A DNA stretch of 64,000 bases from positions 1 through 64,000 of the forward strand of contig JAHDYR010000043.1 of assembly GCA_019828565.1 (NCBI GenBank), in the 5' to 3' direction. The translations under genes and the position numbers were made by a program. The DNA is from Carpediemonas membranifera (Eukaryota > Fornicata). The stretch's first letter is position 1. The number at the start of each line of letters is the position of its first letter. The notes beneath the pieces were generated by a model. That model worked only from the letters and a program-made list of their open reading frames with translations. It had not been told where the DNA came from and did not search any database. Shown here in pieces: positions 9,500 through 19,182 of this stretch.

Positions 9500-11227
9500 A
9501 AAGATTCAGAGTCAATGGATATGTTTACAGCTTCATTCATTCCATCTATCGTCAGGGGTATCCAGATCGGACAGAGAGATGGGTCTTTTTCAGACTCTGC
9601 ATCCCCGCTTCGTGCAGGATGCGGTTCGCGTGCCTGACGGTCATGGGGGACTACCCCAGAGCGAATCAAGGTCCTTGGACATCCGGATAAGACCAGCCCA
9701 CATCAATATGGGCTGTAGGTTACGTTTCTGCTGTCTCTAGATGCGCAGTGATCTCACTTACCACCGAACATTTCTTTTAGAATTTCGTTCTGAAGAAACC
9801 GATATGAGCTCTGGGGTGAAGGATTCAGCAGGATACGCCAGCATGATGTTTGAAGCGCTACTGAGGATGATTCCGAAGCTGCAGGAGTACATCGCGAGGT
9901 ACCGTGGTGACGGTGGCGAGATGGATCCGGCTATGCTTTTGCAAGCGATCCTACATCGTGTTCCTGATCTTCACCACGCTGATAAGAGACATATACGCGA
10001 GCTGTTGGCAGCTCGAAACTCAATCTGCCACAATCGCGATGTTTCCAGTGCTGCCGATTTTGCATCCTTTGAGATGTCGGTCACATGCGTCATGTCGTTT
10101 GTGACGCAGAAGGTGGGCCGTGATGACGGCTTCAATGCCTTCATGGAGGCTCTGCACAACGAGGCGAACGGGGGCCGACCAGGACGCGAGTTCACCCGCA
10201 AGCCCCTTCCCGCAGGGACTCCCAGCCTGTCAGGATAGTCGAGAAGCGGGTTGAGGTACCTGTTTACATGACTGCGCTGGGTCCTGATCCTGATAAGCCG
10301 AGGATGGTGGGAAAATGCCAGCAGTTTTCGCCACAGGGTGAGCATGCAGAGACTCAGACTGTGCGAGACCTAGAGGAGGCGTCTACTCAGACAGAGCTGT
10401 TGGTTGAGCCTGTTAGTACCCTGCGCACGCATGAATTGTCTCGACGCGTCGTCAAGACCGCGATGTGCGATCTGCTTCGACAGAAGCTGAAGGAGAAGCC
10501 ACCGACCGTATTCGCAGGGTCATGCGTTGTGTGTGGTGAGTCCGTGGACGATAGAGAGTGGGCCTGCACGCGGCGTGGCACCAAGACGCCGAAGTCTAGC
10601 TGCCGAGATTTGTTGAAGCAGGCCACTGTTGATGCTTCAGCCGCAAGAGCAACAAAGAAGGTGCACGACACACGTAAGGTATATCTGACGGGAAAGGCAG
10701 TGGCCTGGCTTAACTCGCAGATGGAGAAATAAAAGATTCAGAGTCAATGGATATGTTTACAGCTTCATTCATTCCATCTATCGTCAGGGGTATCCAGATC
10801 GGACAGAGAGATGGGTCTTTTCAGACTCTGCATCCCCGCTTCGTGCAGGATGCGGTTCGCGTGCCTGACGGTCATGGGGGGACTACCCCAGAGCGAATCA
10901 AGGTCCTTGGACATCCGGATAAGACCAGCCCACATCAATATGGGCTGTAGGTTACGTTTCTGCTGTCTCTAGATGCGCAGTGATCTCACTTACCACCGAA
11001 CATTTCTTTAGAATTTCGTTCTGAAGAAACCGATATGAGCTCTGGGGTGAAGGATTCAGCAGGATACGCCAGCATGATGTTTGAAGCGCTACTGAGGATG
11101 ATTCCGAAGCTGCAGGAGTACATCGCGAGGTACCGTGGTGACGGTGGCGAGATGGATCCGGCTATGCTTTTGCAAGCGATCCTACATCGTGTTCCTGATC
11201 TTCACCACGCTGATAAGAGACATATAC
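9304..11227 (+). repeat. partial tandem duplication, period about 1.23 kb
   Basis: Bases 9304-9994 recur at about 10,538-11,227. The unit covers the end of the HEPN-like gene, the intergenic gap and the start of the next copy. The copies differ mainly in homopolymer length, for example AAAAAG versus AAAAG after the stop, TTTTT versus TTTT and GGGGG versus GGGGGG. This suggests either a very recent duplication with sequencing indels or a misassembled overlap. Confidence 0.75.
9804..10732 (+). CDS. HEPN-like domain protein, one frameshift
   Basis: The gene starts at ATG 9804 (MSSGVKDSAGYASMMFEALL). Its first frame ends at 10,238. A one-base shift near 10,205 leads into the frame ending at 10,732, which opens with QPVRIVEKRVEVPVYMTALG. 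Total length is about 309 residues. Residues about 66-115 are helical and contain the HEPN signature R-N-x3-H in AARNSICHN, followed by a second amphipathic helix. HEPN proteins are often RNases or nucleic-acid partners, and the R-x4-6-H pair is their active site. The C-terminal part has a Cys-pair motif (SCVVCGESVDD) and a basic patch. Upstream and downstream partial copies result from the tandem duplication. Confidence 0.45.
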
Positions 11228-11295
11228 TAGCGGCCCATGGCCGCAGCAGAGCCCAGCCAAGCTCAGCTATAGGGTCACCTGAGACCCCCGAATGA
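11035..11295 (+). pseudogene. N-terminal fragment of the HEPN-like gene (duplication remnant)
   Basis: Identical to the first 64 codons of the gene at 9804. Homology stops abruptly after 11,227, just before the R-N-x3-H motif, and unrelated sequence follows to a stop at 11,295. The HEPN active-site motif is therefore missing. Confidence 0.7.
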
Positions 11296-11622
11296 CGTGC
11301 TGATCAGGTCGACTCCCATCTATTGACTTGGTAATTGCAGAGGGCGTCTGAACGCGATGTCCTAATAACCGACTTGGTCGGAGCGGTTCGGCGATGACTC
11401 CGTTGTATTCCACACCTTCTTTTTAATGCCGAAACATGCAGTCCTTTAGAGTCAACGCGCGTCCTGTCCGTCAGGCGAAGGGCATTCAGCAGAGGCATTG
11501 CTGCGGTCTGCAGACCGCCCTAGCGCTTCAGGATGGCCAACTGCATGATCTGGACCCATGTCTATCAAATCCATTTTGATCACATCAAACATGTGTCAAA
11601 TCCGGCAAATCGATTTTGCGAT
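11296..11622. other. intergenic DNA without a gene
   Basis: No protein-like frame on either strand and no repeat seen elsewhere in the window. It separates the duplicated gene from a strong hairpin and the retrotransposon block. Confidence 0.4.
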
Positions 11623-11698
11623 AAAAAAAGGGGCAGAGGGGAGGAAGCGACCCATAAGGCGTACTTATGGACCATTTCCTCCCCCCTGCCCGTTTTTT
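11623..11698. repeat. 76-bp imperfect palindrome (long hairpin)
   Basis: The arms 11,623-11,646 and 11,675-11,698 are complementary over about 24 bp: a run of A, then G-rich GGGGCAG and GGGAGGAA, against the matching pyrimidine arm. The loop holds a second perfect stem, CCATAAG (11,652-11,658) with CTTATGG (11,664-11,670). The whole could fold into one rod. It may be a small non-autonomous inverted-repeat element or a transcript-end structure. Confidence 0.65.
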
Positions 11699-11937
11699 GA
11701 GTCTCAACTCTCAATTCCAATTTGTCCCTATGTTACTTTTTTCTAGCAGGATTTAAAGTTTGATACTGCGCATGCGTATTGCTTAGGTATAGCCAAGTAC
11801 TACCATACCACTTTGAAGATCCAGCTCCGGCTCATCGTCGAGTTCATTTTTTCTTGCAACCGTAGATTATCTAGCTTTTTGAGGTCGAAGATAATCTAGG
11901 GTTTAGCAAAGATAATCTAGGGATGTTGACAGTATGG
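11699..11937. other. AT-rich junction next to the retrotransposon block
   Basis: No gene. The word GATAATCTAGGG occurs twice (about 11,890-11,924) with a nearby inverted relative (AGATTATCTAG). The stretch ends exactly where homology to RLE-1 begins at 11,938. Confidence 0.4.
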
Positions 11938-14781
11938 TGGGCAGGCGGAGGCCGTTATCGGAGAAATCGAGGCCGAGCCGGAGTGAGTTGTACTTCTCAG
12001 GGTCTAGGAGAAGAATTCTCGCAATCGCCGGCGTCAGGACGTTGGACTCGAAGTTTCGTATGGTCTCACGGTGTTGGGCTGGATCGACAGATCTCATCAA
12101 AAATGAAAGCTTCGGCAGAATACACGAACGGATAAGATTCAGAGCAACGGACGTCCCATCCGTTCCAATGTCTTCAACCATCGACACCACACTAAGCAAC
12201 ATCTGTTTCTGCTCGTCTAGCTTCGTCATGAGCTGCATCCGTTCCGCTTCGATGCCGCCAATGGGATTTCCCACGATTACTCCAGTTGGCGAGCACGTAA
12301 CGCGAACAGTACGTGCATTCTGCGGCGCGGATGCACAAATCCACTGGCATTTAGCCGGTTTCATTGTTACGCCAATTTGTCGGAAAGCTTCACAAGCTCC
12401 ATCGAAAAAGCCCTGGATGGCGCCGCTAGTCGTCCCCGGGGGGCAATCCATGTGACGTCGTCCTGGTAGGCAACCCACTCGCCGCCCCATTTCGTCTTCA
12501 GCGTGTCGATGATTGGCCGCATGGCCAGCGTGAACAGAATGGGGGACAGTGGGTCTCCTTGAGCGATGCCCTCTTGGGACTCGACGACGCGGCCGGACGG
12601 CAGAACCAGCCTTCCATTGCCATATACGGCGTCAAAGTACGGGATCGCAACAGGGCAGGCCGCGGCGGCTGTGGACCTCAACAGTTTGCGGGGCATGGTG
12701 CCGTACGCATTGCTGAGATCAACGGCGCAGATGCTTTGGCCACGGGAATACGCTTCTTGCAGGCGCAGACCCATAACTTCTGTGCCGCACGACTCACCCC
12801 GCCCGTACTGGTCATCGAGGAGAGGGTCATCCGCGAGGGACGCGGTAACCGCCTTGGCTAGTAGCTTGGCTGCTACTCGACGAAGGGCCTCTCCCATGGC
12901 GATGGGCCGGACCTCGTCGGGTTTGCCAGGCTTGGGCAGTGGGACGAGGCGGGAGTGGGCCAGAACGTTTGTGTACGGGACGCCTTCGGCCACATCGACA
13001 AGTAGTGGCTTCAGGGCAAGGGCGAAGGCTTCTGGCTTGTGTCTAGCGGCGAGCTTCAAGTGGAGGAAGCTCATGCCCGACGGACCGGGAGCCGAGTCGG
13101 CCGGAAGACTGCTCAGGACATCGATGATGTCCCGAGTTTCGAACTCTACCGAGGTGAGCGGGGCGAGGGGATGGCGGATTGGGAGGTCATCAAGACTGCC
13201 TTGGAAGGGGTCAGCTTGCATCCGAACCATCTTCTCCTCTGCTTCGGCTGGGGTCATCTGCAGTTCTTCCGAGACCAGGGCACTCATGGACTTGCTGTAG
13301 TACCCTCGTCTGGCGTGCTGGTAGGCGAGTCGGCTTCTCGACGTGCTTCCCACCTGATTATGGCGGGTCCTCCGGGGGCGAAGTGCTGTTTGTGGGTGCA
13401 GCATCACGTCGATGAGACGATCGCGCTTGTCCTCATCTCTGGCTGCCGCGCAGGCGGTGACCTTTCCGATGAGGGCACGGACATAACCCTTGGTTCCCCT
13501 CCGCGTCGGTCGGCTGCGGCCGATGCGAGCCACGTCGGCGGGGTCTGGAAGGAACCCAAGAGGTCTTGTAGGCGCTCGGGTCTGCCTATTGTTGGTGGCC
13601 TGTGTTGCAGGGTGCGCCAATATAGCAGGGAGCGGCAGCCCCAGAGCGATGTGCGCTGCGGCCGCGACACGGCGTGAGCCATGTTTGGCCACAATCCCGT
13701 TCGACGGGAACCGGCGCGAGAAGTGGGGGGGCAGGGTTAGGCCGCCTGCGGCACGCAGGAGACACGTCTCAATCTCGATGGCTTGCGCCTTCGTGAGGTG
13801 CCTCCTGCGCTCCGTCCCCATGGCTCGCTCGAGCGCGGGGGGCGAGAGAAGCGTCTGGCGGACTGTGTCGGCATCACGCCAGAGCTCTTCCCGCAGGTCC
13901 GGGTGGATGGAGTCCCGTAGGTCACGAGCGAAGGCTGCGATTGCCTGGTTCACTCGGACCGTTGGTACGTCCATCCCCCGGTGGTTGGTGTCAGCCACGC
14001 TTTGGCCGCCAGGCATGGGAGCGGGTGCTCCGTTATGTCTAGGCTGGACATTCGTGGGCCGACTGGTCTCCTCGCTGTCGGTAGGTCTAGGCACGATGCC
14101 TGTCTCCTGTGACTGGGCGGGGGTGGGTGGTCCTGAGCCGAGAGGTGGACTTATCGGGGGTATAAGCTCCGCGATCATCATCTCCTCCCTCTCGATCTGC
14201 GTTCCTGATGTTTGGTGGGCTGACGCAACGGGTCCGTTGTCAATCTCATCGATGGTGGAGAGCCGTGGGCATCCCGCCGCCCGTAGTTGCTCTAGTAGAG
14301 CCCTGCGGCGGCCTAGGGATAGTGTATGGTCACGGCCCTCTGTGTCTATACGGATTCGCGAGTCCATTCGGTGCATCAGGAATTGGACGGGATGCGGCGG
14401 TAGGTTCCTGATCAACTGGATTGAGCTTAGTACTTGGTGTAATCTCTGCTTGAAGTCTCGGTTTGAGGGCCTCTGGATCACTGGGAAGAGCGGACTCACA
14501 GTGGCAATGAGTTCTTCGGAAACTCTCTTGGTGAAGCGCTCGGGACGTCCTCTATCTTGAATGAACAGCTTTTTCACAAGCTCTACATCGTTAAAGAGGC
14601 GGCGGACTTTCTGGTACGAGGACCAGTGTTCGGCAAAGAGAGATTTTGGTACATGCTTACCAAACAGAATGCGCACGGCGTCGAAGATCTGGGAAACAGG
14701 ATCTTCGAGCTGGATAGTTCCTTCAGTCCCGCTCAGAAGCCGCTCCACGACTTCTTTGCTGACAAAGACTGAGACTACCAT
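11938..14781 (-). CDS. RLE-1 protein, copy A, without its C-terminus
   Basis: Translation starts at the ATG at 14,781-14,779 (MVVSVFVSKEVVERLLSG). After a region rich in Pro, Ser and Thr, the RT domain shows D-S-A-P-G-P-S-G at about residue 560 (13,080-13,100), the loop L-V-P-L-P-K-P-G-K, the A box A-V-D-L-S-N-A-Y-G, the B box G-I-A-Q-G-D-P-L-S-P and the catalytic Y-Q-D-D-V (about 12,460). A frame change lies near 12,430. The zinc finger and RLE present in the sisters are missing, so this copy cannot cut its target. Confidence 0.75.
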
Positions 14782-14784
14782 CGC

Positions 14785-14852
14785 CGGCGTACCGTCGTAG
14801 ACGTAGACACAGTGCATACATCCCTGGAAATGGCTGACGACGAGCAAGACGC
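14785..14852 (+). repeat. YR-1 left repeat A1
   Basis: Two blocks match A2 exactly: 14,785-14,815 with 18,886-18,916, and 14,818-14,852 with 19,078-19,112. A2 carries an extra 161 bp between the blocks. Confidence 0.85.
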
Positions 14853-15369
14853 AGCCAGTAAGCTCCTCCAACTCGAGGAGCTCGTCAAGACTCAGGCTGA
14901 GACAATTGCAAGCCTTGTTGAGTCTGTTGAGGACGTTCGGACCAATGCCGAGGACACTCGAAAGCCTTCTAAGATCCCGGCCGTCACAAAGGAATTCTCG
15001 CACCTGCGTGCTATTCACGCCGAGATCAAGACCGTTCTTGCTGACCCCGCAACCACGTCTATTGAGACCATAGCAACCAAAGTGAACATCATTATCGAGC
15101 GCCGCCTTGAGTTCCTCCGTGTCCTCGACGACGCCGGGGAGGACGCCGCACGCTACTTCCAAGTTACAGCTGCAACCGAGAACAACCCGCGAGAATTCAT
15201 CAAGCTAGCCGCGAAAGCGAAGAAAGCCGCTCCGCCCCAGAGCTTCCGCCATCGCCAGCAGATCCGTAAGCCTTTCTCGCGCAACAGGTACTTCCAGCGC
15301 TCCCCACAGCGCCACTTCACAGCTTCGAACGCCTCGGGCAACCGCAATGCGGCCCCGGGGCAGCAATAA
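14830..15369 (+). CDS. YR-1 ORF1 (gag-like protein)
   Basis: The frame starts at ATG 14,830 (MADDEQDAASKLLQLEE), inside A1. An upstream in-frame Met at 14,812 is possible but lies in the repeat. The protein is about 179 residues. The N-terminus forms a likely coiled coil (residues about 8-45, heptads of L, V and I), followed by a helical domain (about 50-130). The tail is basic and rich in R, Q and N, ending RNAAPGQQ. Small ORF1 proteins in this position in DIRS-like elements are taken as nucleic-acid-binding gag equivalents. RT follows after 66 bp. Confidence 0.7.
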   Translation: MADDEQDAASKLLQLEELVKTQAETIASLVESVEDVRTNAEDTRKPSKIPAVTKEFSHLRAIHAEIKTVLADPATTSIETIATKVNIIIERRLEFLRVLDDAGEDAARYFQVTAATENNPREFIKLAAKAKKAAPPQSFRHRQQIRKPFSRNRYFQRSPQRHFTASNASGNRNAAPGQQ

Positions 15370-15435
15370 GCGGCCAAGAAGAGGTTATGCCCACCTCGAA
15401 GACAATAAAAGGCACTATCTACGTTTACGAGCACT

Positions 15436-17442
15436 ATGAGACGAGAAGAAGCAAGAAAGCAAGTACAAGAGCAAGAGACATCAACAGACAAGCAACCGAT
15501 CAAAGCTGCGCAGTCACGCAAGTCGTACGACGCTCCGCCCGACTCTTGCCCGGTGTCCCGGGCACAGGTGGTGGGCTCGATGAGCCGCGCCTGGAGGGAG
15601 TGGGAGGCCTTGGGGGCCAGCAAGGAGGTCGTGAGCACACTGAGAGACGGGGTGAAGGTAGCCCCGGCAACGCCCAACGCCCCGAGAGCGAACGGGAGGG
15701 AAGGCCCAATAAGCGAGATGCTGAAGGAGCTAGTGAACATTCAAGCTTTAGAGGTAGCAACGGCGAGCAACATATCCCCGGTCTTCCTGATTCCGAAGAA
15801 ACCATCGGATTGGAGACTCATACACGACCTCCGGCCGGTCAACTTTTTCCAACAGGTCCGCAAGTTTCGGTTGAAGGGGTTGATGGAGGTGGCGGCCAAT
15901 CTGGCACAGGGGGCATGGTTGACGAGCGTCGACCTGAAGTCCGGCTACTACCAGGTGCTCATGGCGGAGGAGGCCAAGGAGTACCTGGGGATTACCCACG
16001 AAGGAACAACATATCGGTGGAGAGCCCTGCCCTTCGGCCTCAACACAGCACCAGAGGCATTCCAGAGGGTCACCGCCCAGGCGGCAAAGATTATTCGAAG
16101 AGAGTTTGGCGTGCAGGTGTTCGTATACCTAGACGACCTGCTGTTCGCAGACCACTCACGCGCATCACTCGCGGAGAAGATGCCAGGCATACTCGCGCTG
16201 ATGAGAAGACTCGGCATGGTAATCTCGCAGGAGAAGTCTGTTGCTGTGCCAACGCAGGAGCTCGAGTACCTCGGGGTGGTGATCAACTCAGCAGAGGGAT
16301 GCATGTACCTGACAGAGAGAAAGGCCACAGACATGATCAGCTTGATCGACAGACTGCAGAAGGAGAGACGGTTCCTAGTCAAGGACCTCCAAGCCCTCAT
16401 CGGGAAGCTGCTGTTCGCACGGTTCGCCGTGGGAGCTCGGGCCCTGCCCAGGCTACGCGAGCTTCAATGTGCGGCGGCCTCACTCGCAGGAAAGTTACGG
16501 GGCACGAAGAAGGACATCCCACAGGAAGCGAGGACAGACCTGCGGTGGTGGGCGAGAACACTGAGGAGAGACCCGCACTGGTGCTTTCTCACGAACGGGA
16601 GAGAGATTCGGATCGAGACGGACGCGAGCGACCATGCTTACGGTGGCGCCATCTGGACAGAGTTCGGGACCGACTCGTTTCAGGACACGTTCGACCAGAC
16701 ATTCGTAGGCAAATCAATCAACTGCAAGGAGGCGAAGGCCATGGACATAGCGCTGCGCCGCTGGGAGCGGAGGATAGCCGGCAGGGACGTCTTATTAGTC
16801 GGCGACAACACGTCAGCACTGGCCTGGATCGGGAAGAGCAGTACAAAGGCACCGGCCCACATGCGACGAGAGGTGAAGGAGCTCCACGACTTCTTACACG
16901 CGATCGGGGCGAGGGTGCGAACAAAGCACGTCCCGGGTCTGCTCAACACCACAGCGGACGACCTCTCGAGATTCAAGAAGCTCGACTGGGCGATGCCGGC
17001 ATCACTAGCGGCGAGGGCAGCAGAGCAGTGGGGCACAACCGACAGATCGCTGTTCGCAACACGAACTTTCCTGCCAGAGGACTTGGGCTATGTAGAAGAC
17101 GCCTTCACGGCGGACTGGACCGAGTGCAGGTCAATCGCAGTCCCACCAGTTGCGCTCTTACCCCGCGTGACCGCCAGATTGAGAGAGATATGGCAACAGT
17201 CAGAGGTCACCCCAGCCCAGCAGCCCAGGGGAGTGGTAGTAATCGCACCGCAGAGAGGCACCAACGTGGACCTGGACCTGAACCGGATGTCCCAGGACAA
17301 AATCGAAGTCACGCTGCCGGCACACTGGTGGACCGGCACAGAGATAGAGAACTTGTTCGCCGGGAAGGATCGTATCCCTTTCGTGGCTTACTGGGTGCCG
17401 GTGAGGTCGACATTGGCACAGCTTTGTCCGCCCCATGGGTGA
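15436..17442 (+). CDS. YR-1 reverse transcriptase-RNase H
   Basis: An intact 668-residue ORF from ATG 15,436. RT landmarks: S-P-V-F-L-I-P-K-K (about residue 116), W-R-L-I-H-D-L-R, S-V-D-L-K-S-G-Y-Y (A box, first catalytic Asp), L-P-F-G-L-N-T-A-P and the catalytic V-Y-L-D-D-L at about 230-235. RNase H follows with I-E-T-D-A-S-D (about 393), V-G-D-N-T-S-A (about 453) and the final H-V-P-G-L-L-N-x2-A-D-D-L-S-R (about 498). The enzyme copies element RNA and removes the template. Its stop codon TGA (17,440-17,442) overlaps the ATG of the recombinase ORF by one base (TGATG). Confidence 0.9.
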   Translation: MRREEARKQVQEQETSTDKQPIKAAQSRKSYDAPPDSCPVSRAQVVGSMSRAWREWEALGASKEVVSTLRDGVKVAPATPNAPRANGREGPISEMLKELVNIQALEVATASNISPVFLIPKKPSDWRLIHDLRPVNFFQQVRKFRLKGLMEVAANLAQGAWLTSVDLKSGYYQVLMAEEAKEYLGITHEGTTYRWRALPFGLNTAPEAFQRVTAQAAKIIRREFGVQVFVYLDDLLFADHSRASLAEKMPGILALMRRLGMVISQEKSVAVPTQELEYLGVVINSAEGCMYLTERKATDMISLIDRLQKERRFLVKDLQALIGKLLFARFAVGARALPRLRELQCAAASLAGKLRGTKKDIPQEARTDLRWWARTLRRDPHWCFLTNGREIRIETDASDHAYGGAIWTEFGTDSFQDTFDQTFVGKSINCKEAKAMDIALRRWERRIAGRDVLLVGDNTSALAWIGKSSTKAPAHMRREVKELHDFLHAIGARVRTKHVPGLLNTTADDLSRFKKLDWAMPASLAARAAEQWGTTDRSLFATRTFLPEDLGYVEDAFTADWTECRSIAVPPVALLPRVTARLREIWQQSEVTPAQQPRGVVVIAPQRGTNVDLDLNRMSQDKIEVTLPAHWWTGTEIENLFAGKDRIPFVAYWVPVRSTLAQLCPPHG

Positions 17443-18620
17443 TGGCAAGACACAGGGCCATGCGAGCCGCAGGTCAGACCCCAGAGAGAGGCCACCTCTC
17501 GTGTCAATGGACACGCGAGCCAAGAGTCAAGAGTAGTCAAATAGAGGCCCAGCTCACGAATAACCCCCTCCTCATGGACAAGGAAGTATCTACCAGGCAG
17601 CGCATCGCCGCAGAGACAGCCAAATTCACGTTTTTCCGATCATCAGTCCGGCATGACCCCGACTGTGACTCTGACTGTGACTCTGACTGTGACTTACCTC
17701 AGGACGACCCTGCCCCGACGGCCAGGGACACGGCACAGGCGACGCTGGACCGAGCAAGGCAGGAACTCACAGACCGCGAGTGGTTGCACGAGTTCGCCGA
17801 GCTCCTTGACGCCATTGAGCCGGCAGACACACTGATGTTGTATCTATTTTCCGAAATCCCCTTCGTCGCCAGAGACACATTCATCACGAAGGAGGCGAAC
17901 ATCAGAATGGGACTGGAGGCACTGGGCGAGAGCGCTGAGACGACAAGGTTGCATCGGGCCCTGACCAGGGCAGGTGCGAGGCTAGCAGGCCGATGCGAGC
18001 TAACGCCCGGACGTAAGACTGGGAAGGCTTGGCCAATCAGGCGTGAGACGCTGGAGGCTGCGGCTAGGTCAGCCGGGGCACACGCGACCCCGCCCCTCAC
18101 TCAGGCAATTGCCTTTGGCCTGGTGACGTTTGCGACAGTGTCGCGAGCAGGCGAGATCCGGGCACTCAAGACAGAGGATGTGAGGCACGGCGGAGCAGAC
18201 GGCGCGCTGGAGATTACGATACGACACACAAAGACAAGGGATGAAGCGACGCTGAAGTTGGTTCCCTCAGCCGACGACCAGCTGCGGTCACCAGCCTGGT
18301 GGCTCGCCATGCACATGAGTAACCTACCAGATGAAGGCCCCTTGTGGCGTTCGTACACCCATAGCCAGGCAACACTACGAGAGAGCCGGTCCGCGTTGAA
18401 GGGGGCGCAGGAGCCGTGGGCGCGATTCGAAATGATGATGGACCTCGAGGAAGTATTCAAGGCCACCGGACATTCCTTCCGCCGCGGCGCCGCAGTACAT
18501 CTGGTTGAATCTGGAACTCCAATGGAAGTGGTGCAAGCCTTGGGGGGATGGCGGGCGCAAGACTCAGTACAAACGTACATCAGTGAAGCAATACGACTGT
18601 CCAGAAGCGCATGGAGCTGA
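17442..18620 (+). CDS. YR-1 tyrosine recombinase
   Basis: The start is ATG 17,442, which shares its A with the RT stop codon; this arrangement suggests termination-reinitiation. The same frame is open far upstream through the RT gene, but that is a shadow. Catalytic residues of the phage-integrase fold are visible: Arg in T-V-S-R-A-G-E-I (about residue 235), H-S-F-R-R-G (His 344, Arg 347), the G-G-W of box II and Tyr in V-Q-T-Y-I-S-E (about 379). A Cys/Asp/Ser-rich segment near residue 75 comes from a 12-bp tandem repeat. The enzyme would integrate the circular DNA copy. About 392 residues. Confidence 0.88.
   Translation: MARHRAMRAAGQTPERGHLSCQWTREPRVKSSQIEAQLTNNPLLMDKEVSTRQRIAAETAKFTFFRSSVRHDPDCDSDCDSDCDLPQDDPAPTARDTAQATLDRARQELTDREWLHEFAELLDAIEPADTLMLYLFSEIPFVARDTFITKEANIRMGLEALGESAETTRLHRALTRAGARLAGRCELTPGRKTGKAWPIRRETLEAAARSAGAHATPPLTQAIAFGLVTFATVSRAGEIRALKTEDVRHGGADGALEITIRHTKTRDEATLKLVPSADDQLRSPAWWLAMHMSNLPDEGPLWRSYTHSQATLRESRSALKGAQEPWARFEMMMDLEEVFKATGHSFRRGAAVHLVESGTPMEVVQALGGWRAQDSVQTYISEAIRLSRSAWS
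17656..17697 (+). repeat. 12-bp tandem repeat inside the YR-1 recombinase gene
   Basis: The unit GACTGTGACTCT is repeated about 3.3 times and adds D-C-D-S repeats to the N-terminal part of the recombinase. It is in frame, so repeat-number change would not break the protein. Confidence 0.8.
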
Positions 18621-18849
18621 GCTAACTGTAGATAGAAGATATAGAAGATAAGAAGAGCACAATGTGTACAAATGAGTGTTAAAATAAGAACAGAAGCGAA
18701 GACAGAGACCAAAGAACCATTATGCCCAGTTGCAAAGTCAAGGTCATGGTGAAAAAACTAACGTCAGAAGAGGAGGGGCGGACGACCATATAGGGTCTAT
18801 AGAACTCGGTAAGGGGTGTCTCAATTATATTTATTTGATGGCGGGATAC

Positions 18850-18887
18850 ATCAATTGGAGACTTCGACTGTTGTCGACTAACAGTCG
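18850..18887 (+). repeat. YR-1 repeat B1
   Basis: The 38 bp at 18,850-18,887 equal B2 at 19,145-19,182 exactly. They contain a small inverted repeat (GACTGTT-GTCG-AACAGTC). B1 runs directly into A2. Confidence 0.88.
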
Positions 18888-19112
18888 GCGTACCGTCGTA
18901 GACGTAGACACAGTGCGCCTTGGGGCGCGGTCCACAAGGGTCCGAGTGGGGTGCCGATCACCTGGACCCAAACCCAAAAGATTCGGGAGAATCTTCTAGA
19001 TTCGTGGAAAATATTCGGCTGGTGACCTGGGACGTTTAAGCCAATTTAACCAAGGGGGAAAACCTCCCCTGTTCGGCACATCCCTGGAAATGGCTGACGA
19101 CGAGCAAGACGC
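18886..19112 (+). repeat. YR-1 repeat A2, with 161 extra bp
   Basis: Matches both halves of A1, but 161 bp (18,917-19,077) separate the halves. The extra segment has a stem-loop (AGATTC, loop, GAATCT near 18,980-18,995). Either A1 lost it or A2 gained it. Confidence 0.8.
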
Positions 19113-19144
19113 TCAGCCTGATCCAGGAGTATAAATTTGATCTA

Positions 19145-19182
19145 ATCAATTGGAGACTTCGACTGTTGTCGACTAACAGTCG
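19145..19182 (+). repeat. YR-1 right-end repeat B2
   Basis: Exact copy of B1. Its last base adjoins the RLE-1 leader (TTTAATAGG...). A 32-bp spacer separates it from A2. Confidence 0.88.

Larger units (their letters stand above)
14787..19182 (+). mobile_element. YR-1: complete DIRS/PAT-like tyrosine-recombinase retrotransposon
   Basis: A 4.4 kb element with three intact ORFs and split direct repeats in the order A1-ORFs-B1-A2-B2. It interrupts RLE-1 copy A between its 5' leader and start codon. The uninterrupted sisters read CCATCGCCGTTTAATAGG at 23,153-23,170 and 27,128-27,145. Here the same bases continue directly on both sides of the element, apart from an ambiguous CG. No target duplication is present, as expected for integration by a tyrosine recombinase. 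The B1-A2 junction also ends in CG, matching the junction of a circular intermediate. No frameshift or premature stop was seen, so the element may be active. Confidence 0.85.

Noticed and set aside
1-11300. An integrated large DNA virus segment at the left
   Set aside because: Compact genes and a SET-like protein would fit, but no capsid, polymerase, packaging ATPase or other hallmark gene is present.
11895-11925. TTTAGGG-like word next to the retrotransposon block, as a telomere remnant
   Set aside because: Only one unit is present. A telomeric tract needs several tandem units.
12559-14560. Long plus-strand frames (up to 356 codons) opposite RLE-1 copy A, repeated opposite copies B and C
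   Set aside because: They are Arg/Ser-rich shadows of the minus-strand RT gene, with no domains, and recur only because the array repeats.
15387-17440. A 1,077-codon frame that begins before the YR-1 RT gene
   Set aside because: Only its last 392 codons (from 17,442) have recombinase features. The upstream part is an open shadow of RT rich in R, G and H.
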